This document shows, in pieces, positions 1 through 8,192 of a DNA stretch of 64,000 nt. The notes under the pieces are model-generated. The model saw only the letters and a program-made list of their open reading frames with translations, was not told the origin of the DNA and searched no databases. The translations under genes and the position numbers were made by a program. The stretch comes from Streptomyces caeruleatus (GTDB taxonomy: Bacteria; Actinomycetota; Actinomycetes; Streptomycetales; Streptomycetaceae), in the NCBI RefSeq assembly GCF_001514235.1, contig NZ_KQ948933.1, positions 118,694 to 182,693 on the forward strand. Direction: 5' to 3'. Each line of letters opens with the position of its first letter. Positions within the stretch are counted from its first letter, which is position 1.

Positions 1-612
1 CAGGGGGGCGGGGGCCAGGGGGGTGAGGGCCGGGGGGGTGCTGTGAACAGTCGGCGGGGTGGATTCGGGCGCGGGGGTGTTCACAGTCGCGGTAACCCCG
101 GTCGCGGTCCCGCTGTGAACACCGTCATCACCGCTCCGGCCACCGCGGCCACCGTGGCCGCCGTGGCCGCCGTGGCCGCCGTGGCCGCCGCCACCCCCTC
201 CCCCACGCCTGGCCACCGCACCGAACCTCGGCACCAGTACCTCCTCCAGCGCCCCGGGCAGCATCGCCGCGAGCCGCTCGTCGGAACCGGCGGCGATCTC
301 CAGCCAGACGGTGGGCCGGTCATGGATCAGCAGGAGGACGCAGCCGGCGTGGAGCAGTGCCGTGACCGGGCCCTCGGGGTGGCCGGCGAGCTGCTGCCAG
401 ACGCGTTCCCGCAGCGGCACCTCGGCGAGTTTGCCCTGCTCGCGCAGCCAGGCCTCGACCTCGGCGAGGGCGAAGGAGGGGCTGGTCTCGGTGCCGCCGA
501 CCGGCTTGGGGAAGTCGGCGTGACGGCGGCGCCAGTTGCTGACGGCGGCCCGGCCGACACCGGCGAGCCGGGCGATCCCGGCGGCGGTCACCTCCGTCGC
601 GTTGTCCTGCAT
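1..612 (-). CDS. N-terminal part of a probable N-6 DNA methylase with winged-helix start (partial, runs off the window)
   Basis: The frame is open from an ATG at 612 to base 1 (204 codons, no stop), so the C-terminal part lies outside. It begins MQDNATEVTAAGIARLAGVG, and residues 9-40 read as a helix-turn-helix with the RAAVSNWRRRH recognition helix, followed by FPKPVGGTETSPSFAL. This opening is what I know from large Streptomyces N-6 adenine methylases, in which the catalytic domain comes later. Around residues 144-162 there is a Gly/His linker (GGHGGHGGHGG). The methylase domain itself is not visible here, so the function rests on recognition of the N-terminus. The next gene is divergent, and an operator-like inverted repeat lies between them. 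Confidence 0.6.
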   Translation of the reverse strand, partial: MQDNATEVTAAGIARLAGVGRAAVSNWRRRHADFPKPVGGTETSPSFALAEVEAWLREQGKLAEVPLRERVWQQLAGHPEGPVTALLHAGCVLLLIHDRPTVWLEIAAGSDERLAAMLPGALEEVLVPRFGAVARRGGGGGGGHGGHGGHGGHGGRGGRSGDDGVHSGTATGVTATVNTPAPESTPPTVHSTPPALTPLAPAPL

Positions 613-730
613 CCGCCCACTCCCCTCGTCATCCGCGGTCGTCCGCGTCGTCGCCGCGTCCGCGTGTGGCGCCGAGCATACCGAGGTACGCAAGATCGAC
701 CCATTCACGGCCGTGTACACACGACATCGC

Positions 731-754
731 GTGAACCGTGTTGACTCGGTTCAC
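731..754. promoter_or_regulatory. Inverted repeat overlapping a sigma70-like promoter
   Basis: GTGAACCG (731-738) and CGGTTCAC (747-754) are perfect reverse complements around an 8-base spacer. A TTGACT -35 box (741-746) sits in the spacer, and with 17 bases spacing a TCTTAT -10 (764-769) points at the gene starting at 836. A dyad covering the -35 box suggests repressor control of this divergent intergenic region; the regulator is not known. Confidence 0.5.
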
Positions 755-835
755 ACGCTCTGCTCTTATTGACGCAGCGAACGAGCGACTGCCGATTCGG
801 CGGTGGTCGCCGCGCGTAGGGGAGGGGACACCGTC

Positions 836-1528
836 ATGGGCATGAAGGGCAAGATCGCGCTGGGCGCCGTCGTGGGGATCGTCGTCATCGGTGCCGTGTC
901 GGCGAACGCCGGAGACGGGGGCAGCGGCGGCTCCGGCAGCGGCGACAAGGCCTCTTCGTCGTCCGGGGAGCGCACGACCGGCGGGGAGAAGGGGAAGGAC
1001 ACCGCCGAGGCCGCCGAGAAGAAGGCCGCGTTCGCGGGGGACGGCGACTTCCAGGTCGGTTCGGACGTGAAGCCCGGCACCTACCGCACCACCGGCAACA
1101 CCGACGGCATGTGCTACTGGGAGCGGGCCAAGGACTCCTCGGGGGAGATGGACTCGCTGCTGGCCAACGACAACGTGACGGGCACCAGCTACGTCACCGT
1201 CAAGGCCACCGACAAGCTCTTCTCGTCGAGCGGCTGCAAGGACTGGGAGGCCCTCGACGAGAAGGCGAAGGCCGACGGCTCCCCCGCCACGAAGATGTCC
1301 GGCGACGGCGGCATGTTCAGAGTCGGCGTCGACATCGCCCCCGGCACCTACAAGTCCGCCGGCAACACCGACGACTCCTGCTACTGGGAGCGCACCAAGG
1401 ACGCAGCCCACGGACTGGAGTCGATCATCGCGAACGACAACGTGACCGGTTCGGCCGTCGTCACGATCAGCTCCTCGGACGCGTACTTCAAGACCACGGG
1501 CTGCCAGGACTGGAAGAAGTCCGGCTGA
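836..1528 (+). CDS. Secreted or membrane-anchored protein with two tandem CYWER domains
   Basis: 230 residues. An earlier GTG exists in the frame, but the ATG at 836 follows a strong GGGGAGGGGAC ribosome site. Residues 1-25 form a hydrophobic leader after MGMKGK, ending in ANA, followed by a Gly/Ser/Lys-rich linker to about residue 65. Then comes a duplicated domain of about 75 residues, each copy with the pattern VG.D..PGTY...GN.D..CYWER.KD ... NDNVTG ... GC.DW. Each copy has two cysteines, plausibly one disulphide each outside the cell. The enzyme or binding role is not recognisable; a cell-wall or small-ligand binding role would be a guess. Confidence 0.75.
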   Translation: MGMKGKIALGAVVGIVVIGAVSANAGDGGSGGSGSGDKASSSSGERTTGGEKGKDTAEAAEKKAAFAGDGDFQVGSDVKPGTYRTTGNTDGMCYWERAKDSSGEMDSLLANDNVTGTSYVTVKATDKLFSSSGCKDWEALDEKAKADGSPATKMSGDGGMFRVGVDIAPGTYKSAGNTDDSCYWERTKDAAHGLESIIANDNVTGSAVVTISSSDAYFKTTGCQDWKKSG

Positions 1529-1571
1529 CCCGGCGTCGCGGGGCGCGTCGCCGGGCGCCGCCGGGCCTGGC

Positions 1572-2315
1572 TCACAGCGGGTGGCGCATCCACACGTTGG
1601 GCTCGACGTACACCGCGTGGTCCCGCTCCGGCTCGCACCGCACCGGCACCAGCGCGCCCGGCACCTCGATGTCACCGGCCGTGTCGAAGGGCAGTCCGGT
1701 CCAGCCACGCCACTGCTCCAGCGAGCCGGCGACGGTCATCGAGGCCGGGGCGACGGAGTCGACGGTGGCGCCGGCGCGGGCGTGGACGCGCAGCCACGGG
1801 TCGTGGGGCAGGCCGTCGGGGCGTACGCGACGGGCGTACTCCTCCATGGGGGTGTGCGGTTCGAGGTGCTTGGCGCTGGGGCGGACGGGGGCGACGACCT
1901 CGTTGAAGCCGTGGGCACGGGCGTTGTCGCGCAGCGCGGAGAGCATACGGGCGGACAGGCCGGCGCCCTGGGCGTGCGGGGCGATGACGACGGAGATGGC
2001 GCTGACGGTGTCGGGCGGGGTGCCGCGGCGCAGGTCGGTGAAGGCCCACACCAGCACCTCGTCCCAGCCCCGGGCGGGCAGCCGCCCCCGGCCTTCGGCG
2101 GCGAGGGCGAACGGGACGCCGAAGGCGTGGGCGACGACCTCGCCCCGCTCGTCCTCGGCGAACAGCGCGTACTTGGGGAGTTCACGGGGGATCCGGCCGT
2201 AGTGGGCGTTGCCCACGGGGTCCTGGGTCGTGAACGCGGGCCAGGTGTCCGGCATTTCCATGACCCGGTCGAGCATCTCGGGGCGTTCGGCGAGGCTCGA
2301 TACCTTCAGCTCCAT
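1572..2315 (-). CDS. GNAT-family N-acetyltransferase
   Basis: 247 residues from the ATG at 2315 (MELKVSSLAERPEMLDRV). The central VSAISVVIAPHAQGAGLSA segment followed by RMLSALRDNARAHG matches the acetyl-CoA pyrophosphate-binding loop (Q/RxxGxG/A) of GNAT enzymes. The C-terminal part is an acceptor-binding region ending VYVEPNVWMRHPL, typical of a Streptomyces GNAT subgroup. The substrate cannot be read. The frame is open 61 codons further upstream through a 15-bp tandem repeat, which would add a repetitive AGRKT tail at the N-terminus. I prefer 2315 because the family starts there and the upstream part is pure repeat. Confidence 0.7.
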   Translation of the reverse strand: MELKVSSLAERPEMLDRVMEMPDTWPAFTTQDPVGNAHYGRIPRELPKYALFAEDERGEVVAHAFGVPFALAAEGRGRLPARGWDEVLVWAFTDLRRGTPPDTVSAISVVIAPHAQGAGLSARMLSALRDNARAHGFNEVVAPVRPSAKHLEPHTPMEEYARRVRPDGLPHDPWLRVHARAGATVDSVAPASMTVAGSLEQWRGWTGLPFDTAGDIEVPGALVPVRCEPERDHAVYVEPNVWMRHPL

Positions 2316-2354
2316 ACCCGCCACCGTAGGAGCGGGGCGACGGCGCCGACCAGC

Positions 2355-2489
2355 GGTTTCCCGCCCGGCGGTTTCCCGCCCGGCGGTTTTCCGCCCGGCG
2401 GTTTTCCGCCCGGCGGTTTTCCGCCCGGCGGTTTTCCGCCCGGCGGTTTTCCGCCCGGCGGTTTTCCGCCCGGCGGTTTCCCGCGCGCC
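2355..2489. repeat. 15-bp tandem repeat, nine copies
   Basis: Nine head-to-tail units of GGTTTTCCGCCCGGC. The first two carry a C instead of the fourth T, the last (2475-2489) is degenerate, and units 3-8 are identical. It fills the gap between the end of the HNH lipoprotein gene and the start of the GNAT gene. Each unit holds an imperfect dyad (CCGCC/GGCGG). Being a multiple of three, it stays open in the GNAT frame whatever the copy number. Confidence 0.95.
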
Positions 2490-2514
2490 GCCCGACATCG
2501 CGGCGCACGCCGGG

Positions 2515-3291
2515 TCAGCCTCCGCAACGGCCCAGCATCATCTCCTTGTCGGCGGCGGTCACCGGGAGTTCGTACTTCAGCGACACCTGGGCGAAGCGCA
2601 CCGCGTACGAGCAGCGGATCTGCTTGTTCGGGGGCAGCCAGGAGGCGGGTCCGGAGTCGCCCTTGGAGCTGTTGGTGGGGCCGTCGACCGGTATGAGGTT
2701 GAGGGGGTCGTTGGCGATGTCCTGGCGCTTGCCCTTCGGCCAGCGCGAGGCGCCCATCTGCCAGTCGTACGACAGCGGCATGACGTGGTCGATCTGCACG
2801 GTGGTGGCGCGGGACTTGGCCCAGTCGATGGTCCGACCCGTGTAGGGGTCGTGCAGGGTCATCGAGGCCACGACGCAGTCCGAGCCGGAGCGGAAGCGGA
2901 CGTCCTCGCCGTCGCGCTGAAGGAGGTCGTTGCGGGTGTCGCAGCCGTTGCGGGCGAACGGGATGCCGCCCGGGACCGAGTCCATCCAGGCGTAGCCGAA
3001 CTTGTCCCGCTCGTAGCCCGTCTTCGGGCCGCGGCCCTTGGTCGCCACCTTCTCGATGAGGGCCCGCGCCTCGGCCCGGTCGGCGTCCGAGGTGAGGGGC
3101 GCGAGTCCGGGTTTGGTGCCGTCGGGGTTGTCCAGTGGGCTCACCGCGCGGCCGGTGCCCTCGGCGGGGGCGGAGCCGGAGGGCTCGGCTCCGGCCGACG
3201 GCAGGTCGACGTTCTCGCAACCCGCGAGTACCAGCACCATGCCGAGCATCGCCGCGGCGCCTGCCGCCCCGCCCTTTCGACGCGTCACCAT
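2515..3291 (-). CDS. Secreted HNH-type nuclease lipoprotein (DUF1524 / GmrSD C-terminal type)
   Basis: 258 residues from the ATG at 3291, which follows a GGGGAGGGGAC site; the frame is open further upstream without a signal. Residues 1-25 form a lipoprotein signal peptide with an LAGC lipobox, so the protein should be tethered outside the membrane. The body carries the HNH signature TTVQIDHVMPLSYDW (His of the DH pair), then NDPLNLIPVDGPTNSSKGDS and the conserved WLPPNK...RCSYAVRFAQVSLKY. This is the secreted DUF1524-type HNH family of actinobacteria, probably a nutritional or defensive extracellular nuclease. Four cysteines in the body may pair. It stands alone. Confidence 0.8.
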   Translation of the reverse strand: MVTRRKGGAAGAAAMLGMVLVLAGCENVDLPSAGAEPSGSAPAEGTGRAVSPLDNPDGTKPGLAPLTSDADRAEARALIEKVATKGRGPKTGYERDKFGYAWMDSVPGGIPFARNGCDTRNDLLQRDGEDVRFRSGSDCVVASMTLHDPYTGRTIDWAKSRATTVQIDHVMPLSYDWQMGASRWPKGKRQDIANDPLNLIPVDGPTNSSKGDSGPASWLPPNKQIRCSYAVRFAQVSLKYELPVTAADKEMMLGRCGG

Positions 3292-3496
3292 GCCGTCCCC
3301 TCCCCTTGCGCCCCGGTCCGCTCCGCCTCGCACAGGCGGGTCTTCCCGGTTTTCCCCGGGCACACCGTCGTGCACACGGTAGCGACCCGGCGCACGGCGG
3401 CATTCAAGAGGTCCAGACCTCATTCCGACCAAGCGCGCATACCTCACATGCCGGGCGTATGGTCGGTGGTGAGTCACCTCCGGAAGGAGCTCTTGG

Positions 3497-3682
3497 ATGG
3501 GCATCTTCGACAGGTTCAAGAACCGTCACGCGCAGGACAAGGCCCGGGACATGTCCGACGCCGCGGAGCGGCAGGCCAACGAGAAGACGGGCAGCAAGTA
3601 CGAGAGCCAGGTCGACGACGCGCAGCAGCGCATGGAGCGCGGCATCGGCATGGACCGCGACCGGCCGCCCGAGCAGCAGTAG
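3497..3682 (+). CDS. Small MT0933/Rv0909-like antitoxin-type protein
   Basis: 61 residues, strongly charged, beginning MGIFDRFKNRHAQDKARDMSDAAER. The opening MGIFDRFK and the amphipathic helical body resemble the mycobacterial Rv0909-like family that Pfam labels antitoxin. No toxin gene is next to it, so an antitoxin role is not supported by context; members without partners are common in actinobacteria. AAGGAG at 3484-3489 lies seven bases before the ATG. Confidence 0.65.
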   Translation: MGIFDRFKNRHAQDKARDMSDAAERQANEKTGSKYESQVDDAQQRMERGIGMDRDRPPEQQ

Positions 3683-3839
3683 AGGCCGAGGCCGGAGGAG
3701 CACGAGCCCTGTCGGGCACGGTACCGACGACGCCGTCCGCGGAGACCCAGCTCGCGCGGACGGCTTCGGCCGCCGGGGCCGGGGCGCCACCTCGCCCGCC
3801 CACCGGCCTCGCCCGCCCACCGACCGCCCCCGACCCCCT

Positions 3840-3863
3840 TGACCTCAAGTCCACTTGAGGTCA
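3840..3863. promoter_or_regulatory. Perfect SoxR/MerR-type operator in a 19-bp-spaced promoter
   Basis: Arms TGACCTCAAGT (3840-3850) and ACTTGAGGTCA (3853-3863) are perfect reverse complements around CC. The core CCTCAAGT..ACTTGAGG matches the SoxR-box pattern. A TTGACC -35 (3839-3844) and a CAGAGT -10 (3864-3869) are 19 bases apart, the overlong spacing typical of MerR-family activated promoters, with the operator filling the spacer. The predicted start point falls on or next to the ATG at 3877. Confidence 0.8.
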
Positions 3864-3876
3864 CAGAGTGATCGGC

Positions 3877-4344
3877 ATGACCACCGAAACAGCGGACATC
3901 AAGGCCGACGGGACCACTGCCGACGCGGACGCGGACGCGGACCTCAGGGCCATCACCGAGGTCGTCGCGACCGTCGAACGCACCCAGCGCGCCAAGGACG
4001 CCGAAGGCTTCCTCGCCCTCTTCCACCCCGACGCCCTGTGGACGACCGGCCACGGCAAGGTCCTCTTCGGCTTCGACGCCATCGCGGAGTTCACCCGTGC
4101 CGTGCTGCCCGCCGCGAGCTGGGACGGCGAGGTCACCTACGAGGTGACGCACACGCGGTTCCTGCGGCCCGACGTGGCGGCCGTCAAGGTCCGGCAGGTC
4201 TACCACTCACCGGACGGCGAGGCCGACACCGAGGGCGCCCCGCTCTACGTCATGACCAGGCAGCCCGACGGGCGCTGGCTGCTGCACGCCTGCCAGAACA
4301 CCGAGGTACGAAGCGAGGTACGGGGCGAGGTACGGGGCGACTAG
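3877..4344 (+). CDS. SgcJ/EcaC-type SnoaL-like protein (NTF2 fold)
   Basis: 155 residues from the ATG at 3877; a GTG at 3868 would overlap the -10 box. The transcript is probably leaderless. After an acidic Asp/Ala N-terminal stretch, residues from about 24 read ADLRAITEVVATVERTQRAKDAEGFLALFHPDALW...GHGKVLFG, the layout of the SgcJ/EcaC subfamily of NTF2-like proteins. These are often called oxidoreductases, but their chemistry is mostly unknown. The end is a repeated EVR(S/G) motif. The MerR/SoxR-type operator suggests induction by redox-active compounds or another small molecule; no MerR gene is adjacent. Confidence 0.75.
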   Translation: MTTETADIKADGTTADADADADLRAITEVVATVERTQRAKDAEGFLALFHPDALWTTGHGKVLFGFDAIAEFTRAVLPAASWDGEVTYEVTHTRFLRPDVAAVKVRQVYHSPDGEADTEGAPLYVMTRQPDGRWLLHACQNTEVRSEVRGEVRGD

Positions 4345-4362
4345 GGCACGCCCGCCTGCCGG

Positions 4363-7300
4363 TCACGCCCCCAGGATCGACGCCAGGAACTCCCCGACCC
4401 AGCCCAGCAACTCCCGCCCGACCAGCGGCTTTCCGCCCACCTTCGCGGTCTTCGGACGCGGCACCAGCAGCTGGTGCGCCGCCGGCTTGATGACGGTGCC
4501 GGGGTAGAGGCGCTTGACCCGCAGCTCCTGGGACTCGCGCAACTCCACCGGCGCGAAGCGGATGTTGTTGCCCTGGAGGACGATCTCGCCGACGCCGCAC
4601 GCGCGGGCCAGCATCCGCAGGCCCGCCACCAGCAGGAGGTTCTCGACCGGTTCGGGCAACTTGCCGTAGCGGTCGACCAGTTCCTCGCGTACGGCCTTGA
4701 TGTCCTCCTCCGTGTTGGCGGAGGCGATGGCGCGGTAGGCCTGGAGGCGGAGCCGCTCGCCCGGCGCGTAGTCGTGCGGGACGTGGGCGTCGACCGGGAG
4801 CTCGATCTTGACCTCGAGCGGCGGCTCCTCCTCCACGCCGCCCTCCAGCGAGGCGCGGTAGTCGGCGACGGCCTCGCCGACCATGCGGACGTACAGGTCG
4901 AAGCCGACGCCCGCGATGTGGCCGGACTGCTCGCCGCCCAGCAGGTTGCCGGCGCCGCGGATCTCCAGGTCCTTCATGGCGACGTACATGCCCGCACCCA
5001 TCTCGGTGTGCTGGGCGATGGTGGCCAGGCGCTCGTGGGCCGTCTCCGTCAGCGGCTTCTCCGGCGGGTAGAGGAAGTACGCGTATCCGCGCTCGCGTCC
5101 GCGCCCGACCCGGCCGCGCAGCTGGTGCAGCTGGGAGAGGCCGAAGTTGTCGCCGCGCTCGACGATCAGGGTGTTGGCGTTGGAGATGTCGATGCCGGAC
5201 TCGACGATCGTGGTCGAGACGAGGACGTCGAACTTCTTCTCCCAGAAGTCGACGACGACCTGCTCCAGGGCCTGCTCGGACATCTGGCCGTGCGCCGTCG
5301 CGATACGGGCCTCGGGGACGATCTCGCGCAGGCGGGCGGCCGCCCGGTCGATGGACTCGACCCGGTTGTGGATGTAGAAGACCTGGCCCTCGCGCAGCAG
5401 TTCGCGGCGGATCGCGGCGCCGATCTGCTTCTCCTCGTAGGGGCCGACGAAGGTCAGGACCGGGTGGCGCTCCTCCGGGGGTGTCGTGATCGTCGACATC
5501 TCCCTGATGCCGGTGACCGCCATCTCCAGGGTTCGGGGGATCGGGGTCGCGGACATCGTGAGTACGTCGACGTTCGCGCGCAGCTTCTTCAGCTGCTCCT
5601 TGTGCTCTACGCCGAAGCGCTGCTCCTCGTCGACGATGACCAGGCCCAGGTCCTTGAACTTGGTCTCCGACGAGAACAGCCGGTGCGTGCCGATCACGAT
5701 GTCCACCGAGCCCTCGCGCAGGCCCTCCAGGGTCGCCTTCGCCTCGGTGTCGGTCTGGAAGCGGGACAGGGCCCGGGTGTTGACCGGGAACTGCGAGTAC
5801 CGCTCGGAGAACGTGCCGAAGTGCTGCTGGACGAGGAGGGTCGTCGGCACCAGTACGGCCACCTGCTTGCCGTCCTGCACCGCCTTGAACGCGGCCCTGA
5901 CCGCGATCTCCGTCTTGCCGTAGCCGACGTCGCCGCAGATCAGGCGGTCCATCGGGACCGACTTCTCCATGTCCTCCTTGACCTCGGCGATGGTGGTCAG
6001 CTGGTCGGGCGTCTCCGCGTAGGGGAAGGCGTCCTCCAGCTCGCGCTGCCAGGGGGTGTCCGAGCCGAAGGCGTGCCCGGGGGCCGCCATGCGCGCGCTG
6101 TACAGCTTGATCAGGTCGGCCGCGATCTCCTTGACGGCCTTCTTCGCGCGTGCCTTGGTCTTCGTCCAGTCGGCGCCGCCCAGCCGGTGCAGCGTGGGCG
6201 CCTCGCCGCCGACGTACTTGGTGATCTGCTCCAGCTGGTCGGTGGGGATGTAGAGGCGGTCGCCGGGCTGGCCGCGCTTGGCGGGGGCGTACTCGACGAC
6301 GAGGTACTCGCGCGTGGCGCCCTGCACGGTGCGCTGCACCATCTCGATGTAGCGGCCGACGCCGTGCTGCTCGTGGACGATGTAGTCGCCCGTCTCCAGG
6401 GTGAGCGGGTCGATGGTCTTGCGGCGGCGGGCCGGCATCCGGGCGCCGTCCTTGCCGGCCGCCTTCTGCCCGGACAGGTCGGTCTCGGTCAGGACCGCCA
6501 GCCGGAGCGCGGGGTCGACGAAGCCGTAGTCGATCGAACCGCAGGCGACATGGACGATCGCGGGGGAGATCTCCGCCAGGTCGGTCTCCAGGCGAGCCGC
6601 GACGCCCTCGCCGCCGAGCACCTCGACGGTGCGGGCGGCCGGGCCGTGGGCCTCGGTCACGAAGACCGTGCGCCAGCCGTCGGCGAGCCAGCCCTTGGTG
6701 TCGGCGAGGGCCTTCGCGGTGTCGCCGCGGTACGACTCGGGGGCGTGCATGCCGAGCTTCAGGGTGTCCGCGTCCAGCGTTTCGTCGGCCGCGAACGGCG
6801 AGACCGACCACCACATCATCTCCAGCTCGCGGGCGCGGTCACGGACGTCCGCGATGGACCACAGGGAGGCCGCGCCGACGTCGATGGGCGCCTCGCCGCC
6901 GCCGGCCGTGGCGGCCCAGGACGCCTGGAGGAACTCCTGCGAGGTGGCCACGAGATCGGCGGCGCGCGTGCGGACCCGCTCCGGGTCGCACACGACGGCC
7001 ATGGCGCCCTTGGGCAGCACGTCGAGCAGCAGTTCCATGTCGTCGACGAGGACGGGAGCGAGGGACTCCATGCCCTCGACCGCGATGCCCTCGGCGATCT
7101 TGCCGAGCAGTTCGCCGAGCTCCGGGTGCTCTTCGGCGAGGGCACGCGCGCGTGCGCGGACGTCGTCGGTGAGGAGGAGTTCGCGGCAGGGCGGCGCCCA
7201 CAGGCCGTGCTCGGCGACTTCGAGGGAGCGCTGGTCGGCGACCTTGAAGTACCGGATCTCCTCGACGTCGTCGCCCCAGAACTCGATGCGCAGGGGGTGC

Positions 7301-7893
7301 TCTTCGGTGGGCGGGAAGACGTCCAGGATGCCGCCTCGTACGGCGAACTCGCCGCGCTTCTCGACCAACTCCACGCGCGCGTACGCGGCCGCCGCGAGGG
7401 ACTCGACGATCTCGTTCAGGTCGGCGGTCTGTCCGGTGCGCAGGGCCACCGGTTCCAGGTCGCCGAGGCCCTTGACCTGGGGCTGGAGGACCGAGCGGAC
7501 CGGGGCCACGACGACGGAGACCGGGCCCGTCTCGGGGTCGTCGGGCCGGGGGTGGGCCAGGCGGCGCAGGACCGCGAGGCGGCGGCCGACGGTGTCGCTG
7601 CGGGGGCTGAGGCGCTCGTGCGGGAGGGTCTCCCAGGACGGGTACTCCACGACGCCCTCCGAGGGGAGGAGCGAGCGCAGGGCCGCCGCCAGGTCCTCGG
7701 CCTCTCGGCCCGTCGCCGTCACCGCGAGGACCGGACGGTCGGTCTCGCGGGCGAGGGCGGCGATGGCGAAGGGGCGGGCCGCCGGGGGGCCGACCAGGTC
7801 GACGTGCATGCGGTTGCCGTCTGCGGCCGCCGTGATCGCTTCCGCGAGGGCGGTGTCCTTGACTACGGCGTCGAGCAGACCGTGCAGGCTCAT
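4363..7893 (-). CDS. mfd: Transcription-repair coupling factor
   Basis: 1176 residues, normal length for Mfd. It removes RNA polymerase stalled at DNA lesions and recruits UvrA, using ATP-driven translocation on duplex DNA. In order: UvrB-like N-terminal modules (about 1-350), the RNA-polymerase interacting CarD-like domain (TGDYIVHEQHGVGRYIEM, about 480-580), the helicase core with Walker A GDVGYGKTE, DEEQ box (VIVDEEQRFGVEHKEQL) and the SATPIPRTL motif, the second RecA domain ending with the QLHQLRGRVGRG motif, and the TRCF C-terminal domain. The gene ends 19 bases from the end of the convergent SnoaL gene, with no clear terminator between them. Confidence 0.97.
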   Translation of the reverse strand: MSLHGLLDAVVKDTALAEAITAAADGNRMHVDLVGPPAARPFAIAALARETDRPVLAVTATGREAEDLAAALRSLLPSEGVVEYPSWETLPHERLSPRSDTVGRRLAVLRRLAHPRPDDPETGPVSVVVAPVRSVLQPQVKGLGDLEPVALRTGQTADLNEIVESLAAAAYARVELVEKRGEFAVRGGILDVFPPTEEHPLRIEFWGDDVEEIRYFKVADQRSLEVAEHGLWAPPCRELLLTDDVRARARALAEEHPELGELLGKIAEGIAVEGMESLAPVLVDDMELLLDVLPKGAMAVVCDPERVRTRAADLVATSQEFLQASWAATAGGGEAPIDVGAASLWSIADVRDRARELEMMWWSVSPFAADETLDADTLKLGMHAPESYRGDTAKALADTKGWLADGWRTVFVTEAHGPAARTVEVLGGEGVAARLETDLAEISPAIVHVACGSIDYGFVDPALRLAVLTETDLSGQKAAGKDGARMPARRRKTIDPLTLETGDYIVHEQHGVGRYIEMVQRTVQGATREYLVVEYAPAKRGQPGDRLYIPTDQLEQITKYVGGEAPTLHRLGGADWTKTKARAKKAVKEIAADLIKLYSARMAAPGHAFGSDTPWQRELEDAFPYAETPDQLTTIAEVKEDMEKSVPMDRLICGDVGYGKTEIAVRAAFKAVQDGKQVAVLVPTTLLVQQHFGTFSERYSQFPVNTRALSRFQTDTEAKATLEGLREGSVDIVIGTHRLFSSETKFKDLGLVIVDEEQRFGVEHKEQLKKLRANVDVLTMSATPIPRTLEMAVTGIREMSTITTPPEERHPVLTFVGPYEEKQIGAAIRRELLREGQVFYIHNRVESIDRAAARLREIVPEARIATAHGQMSEQALEQVVVDFWEKKFDVLVSTTIVESGIDISNANTLIVERGDNFGLSQLHQLRGRVGRGRERGYAYFLYPPEKPLTETAHERLATIAQHTEMGAGMYVAMKDLEIRGAGNLLGGEQSGHIAGVGFDLYVRMVGEAVADYRASLEGGVEEEPPLEVKIELPVDAHVPHDYAPGERLRLQAYRAIASANTEEDIKAVREELVDRYGKLPEPVENLLLVAGLRMLARACGVGEIVLQGNNIRFAPVELRESQELRVKRLYPGTVIKPAAHQLLVPRPKTAKVGGKPLVGRELLGWVGEFLASILGA

Positions 7894-8044
7894 GGAGGGG
7901 CGCTTCCGTCCGGGGGGGTTGGCAACACGAAGGGCCCGACGCGGGTGGCAGGCCGGGGGCTTCCAGCGTACGTCGCTGCGCGGGCGGGTGCCGGGCCTGT
8001 GGAAAACGTCCGTTCTCTGGTGTCCGGCGTTGACGTGAGGTCGT

Positions 8045-8142
8045 GCAGGGGCTCCGCCCCTTCGACCCCGCTGGGGCTGCCGCCCCGGACCCCGCTGTCG
8101 GCCCTTCGGGCCTCGTCCTCAAACGCCGGACGGGCTGAAAGG
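8045..8142. repeat. Dispersed Streptomyces intergenic repeat, copy 1
   Basis: GC-rich element starting GGGGCTCCGCCCC, containing several short dyads, and ending with CTCAAACGCCGGACGGGCTG. The same element recurs at about 51877-51974 in this window and in degenerate form just after it. It lies in the 299-bp gap between mfd and the DUF2079 gene, which are divergently transcribed. I see no ORF in this gap. Confidence 0.8.
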
Positions 8143-8192
8143 AGCCGGGCCTGCGTCGACAAGGGCCACGCCGCACCACGTAAGGTCCCCCC

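Noticed and set aside
2355-2489. Possible CRISPR array
   Set aside because: Units of 15 bp without spacers, inside a gene junction, no cas genes.
3497-3682. Working toxin-antitoxin pair with the small MT0933-like protein
   Set aside because: No toxin-like gene in either direction; the neighbours are a nuclease lipoprotein and a SnoaL enzyme with their own promoters.
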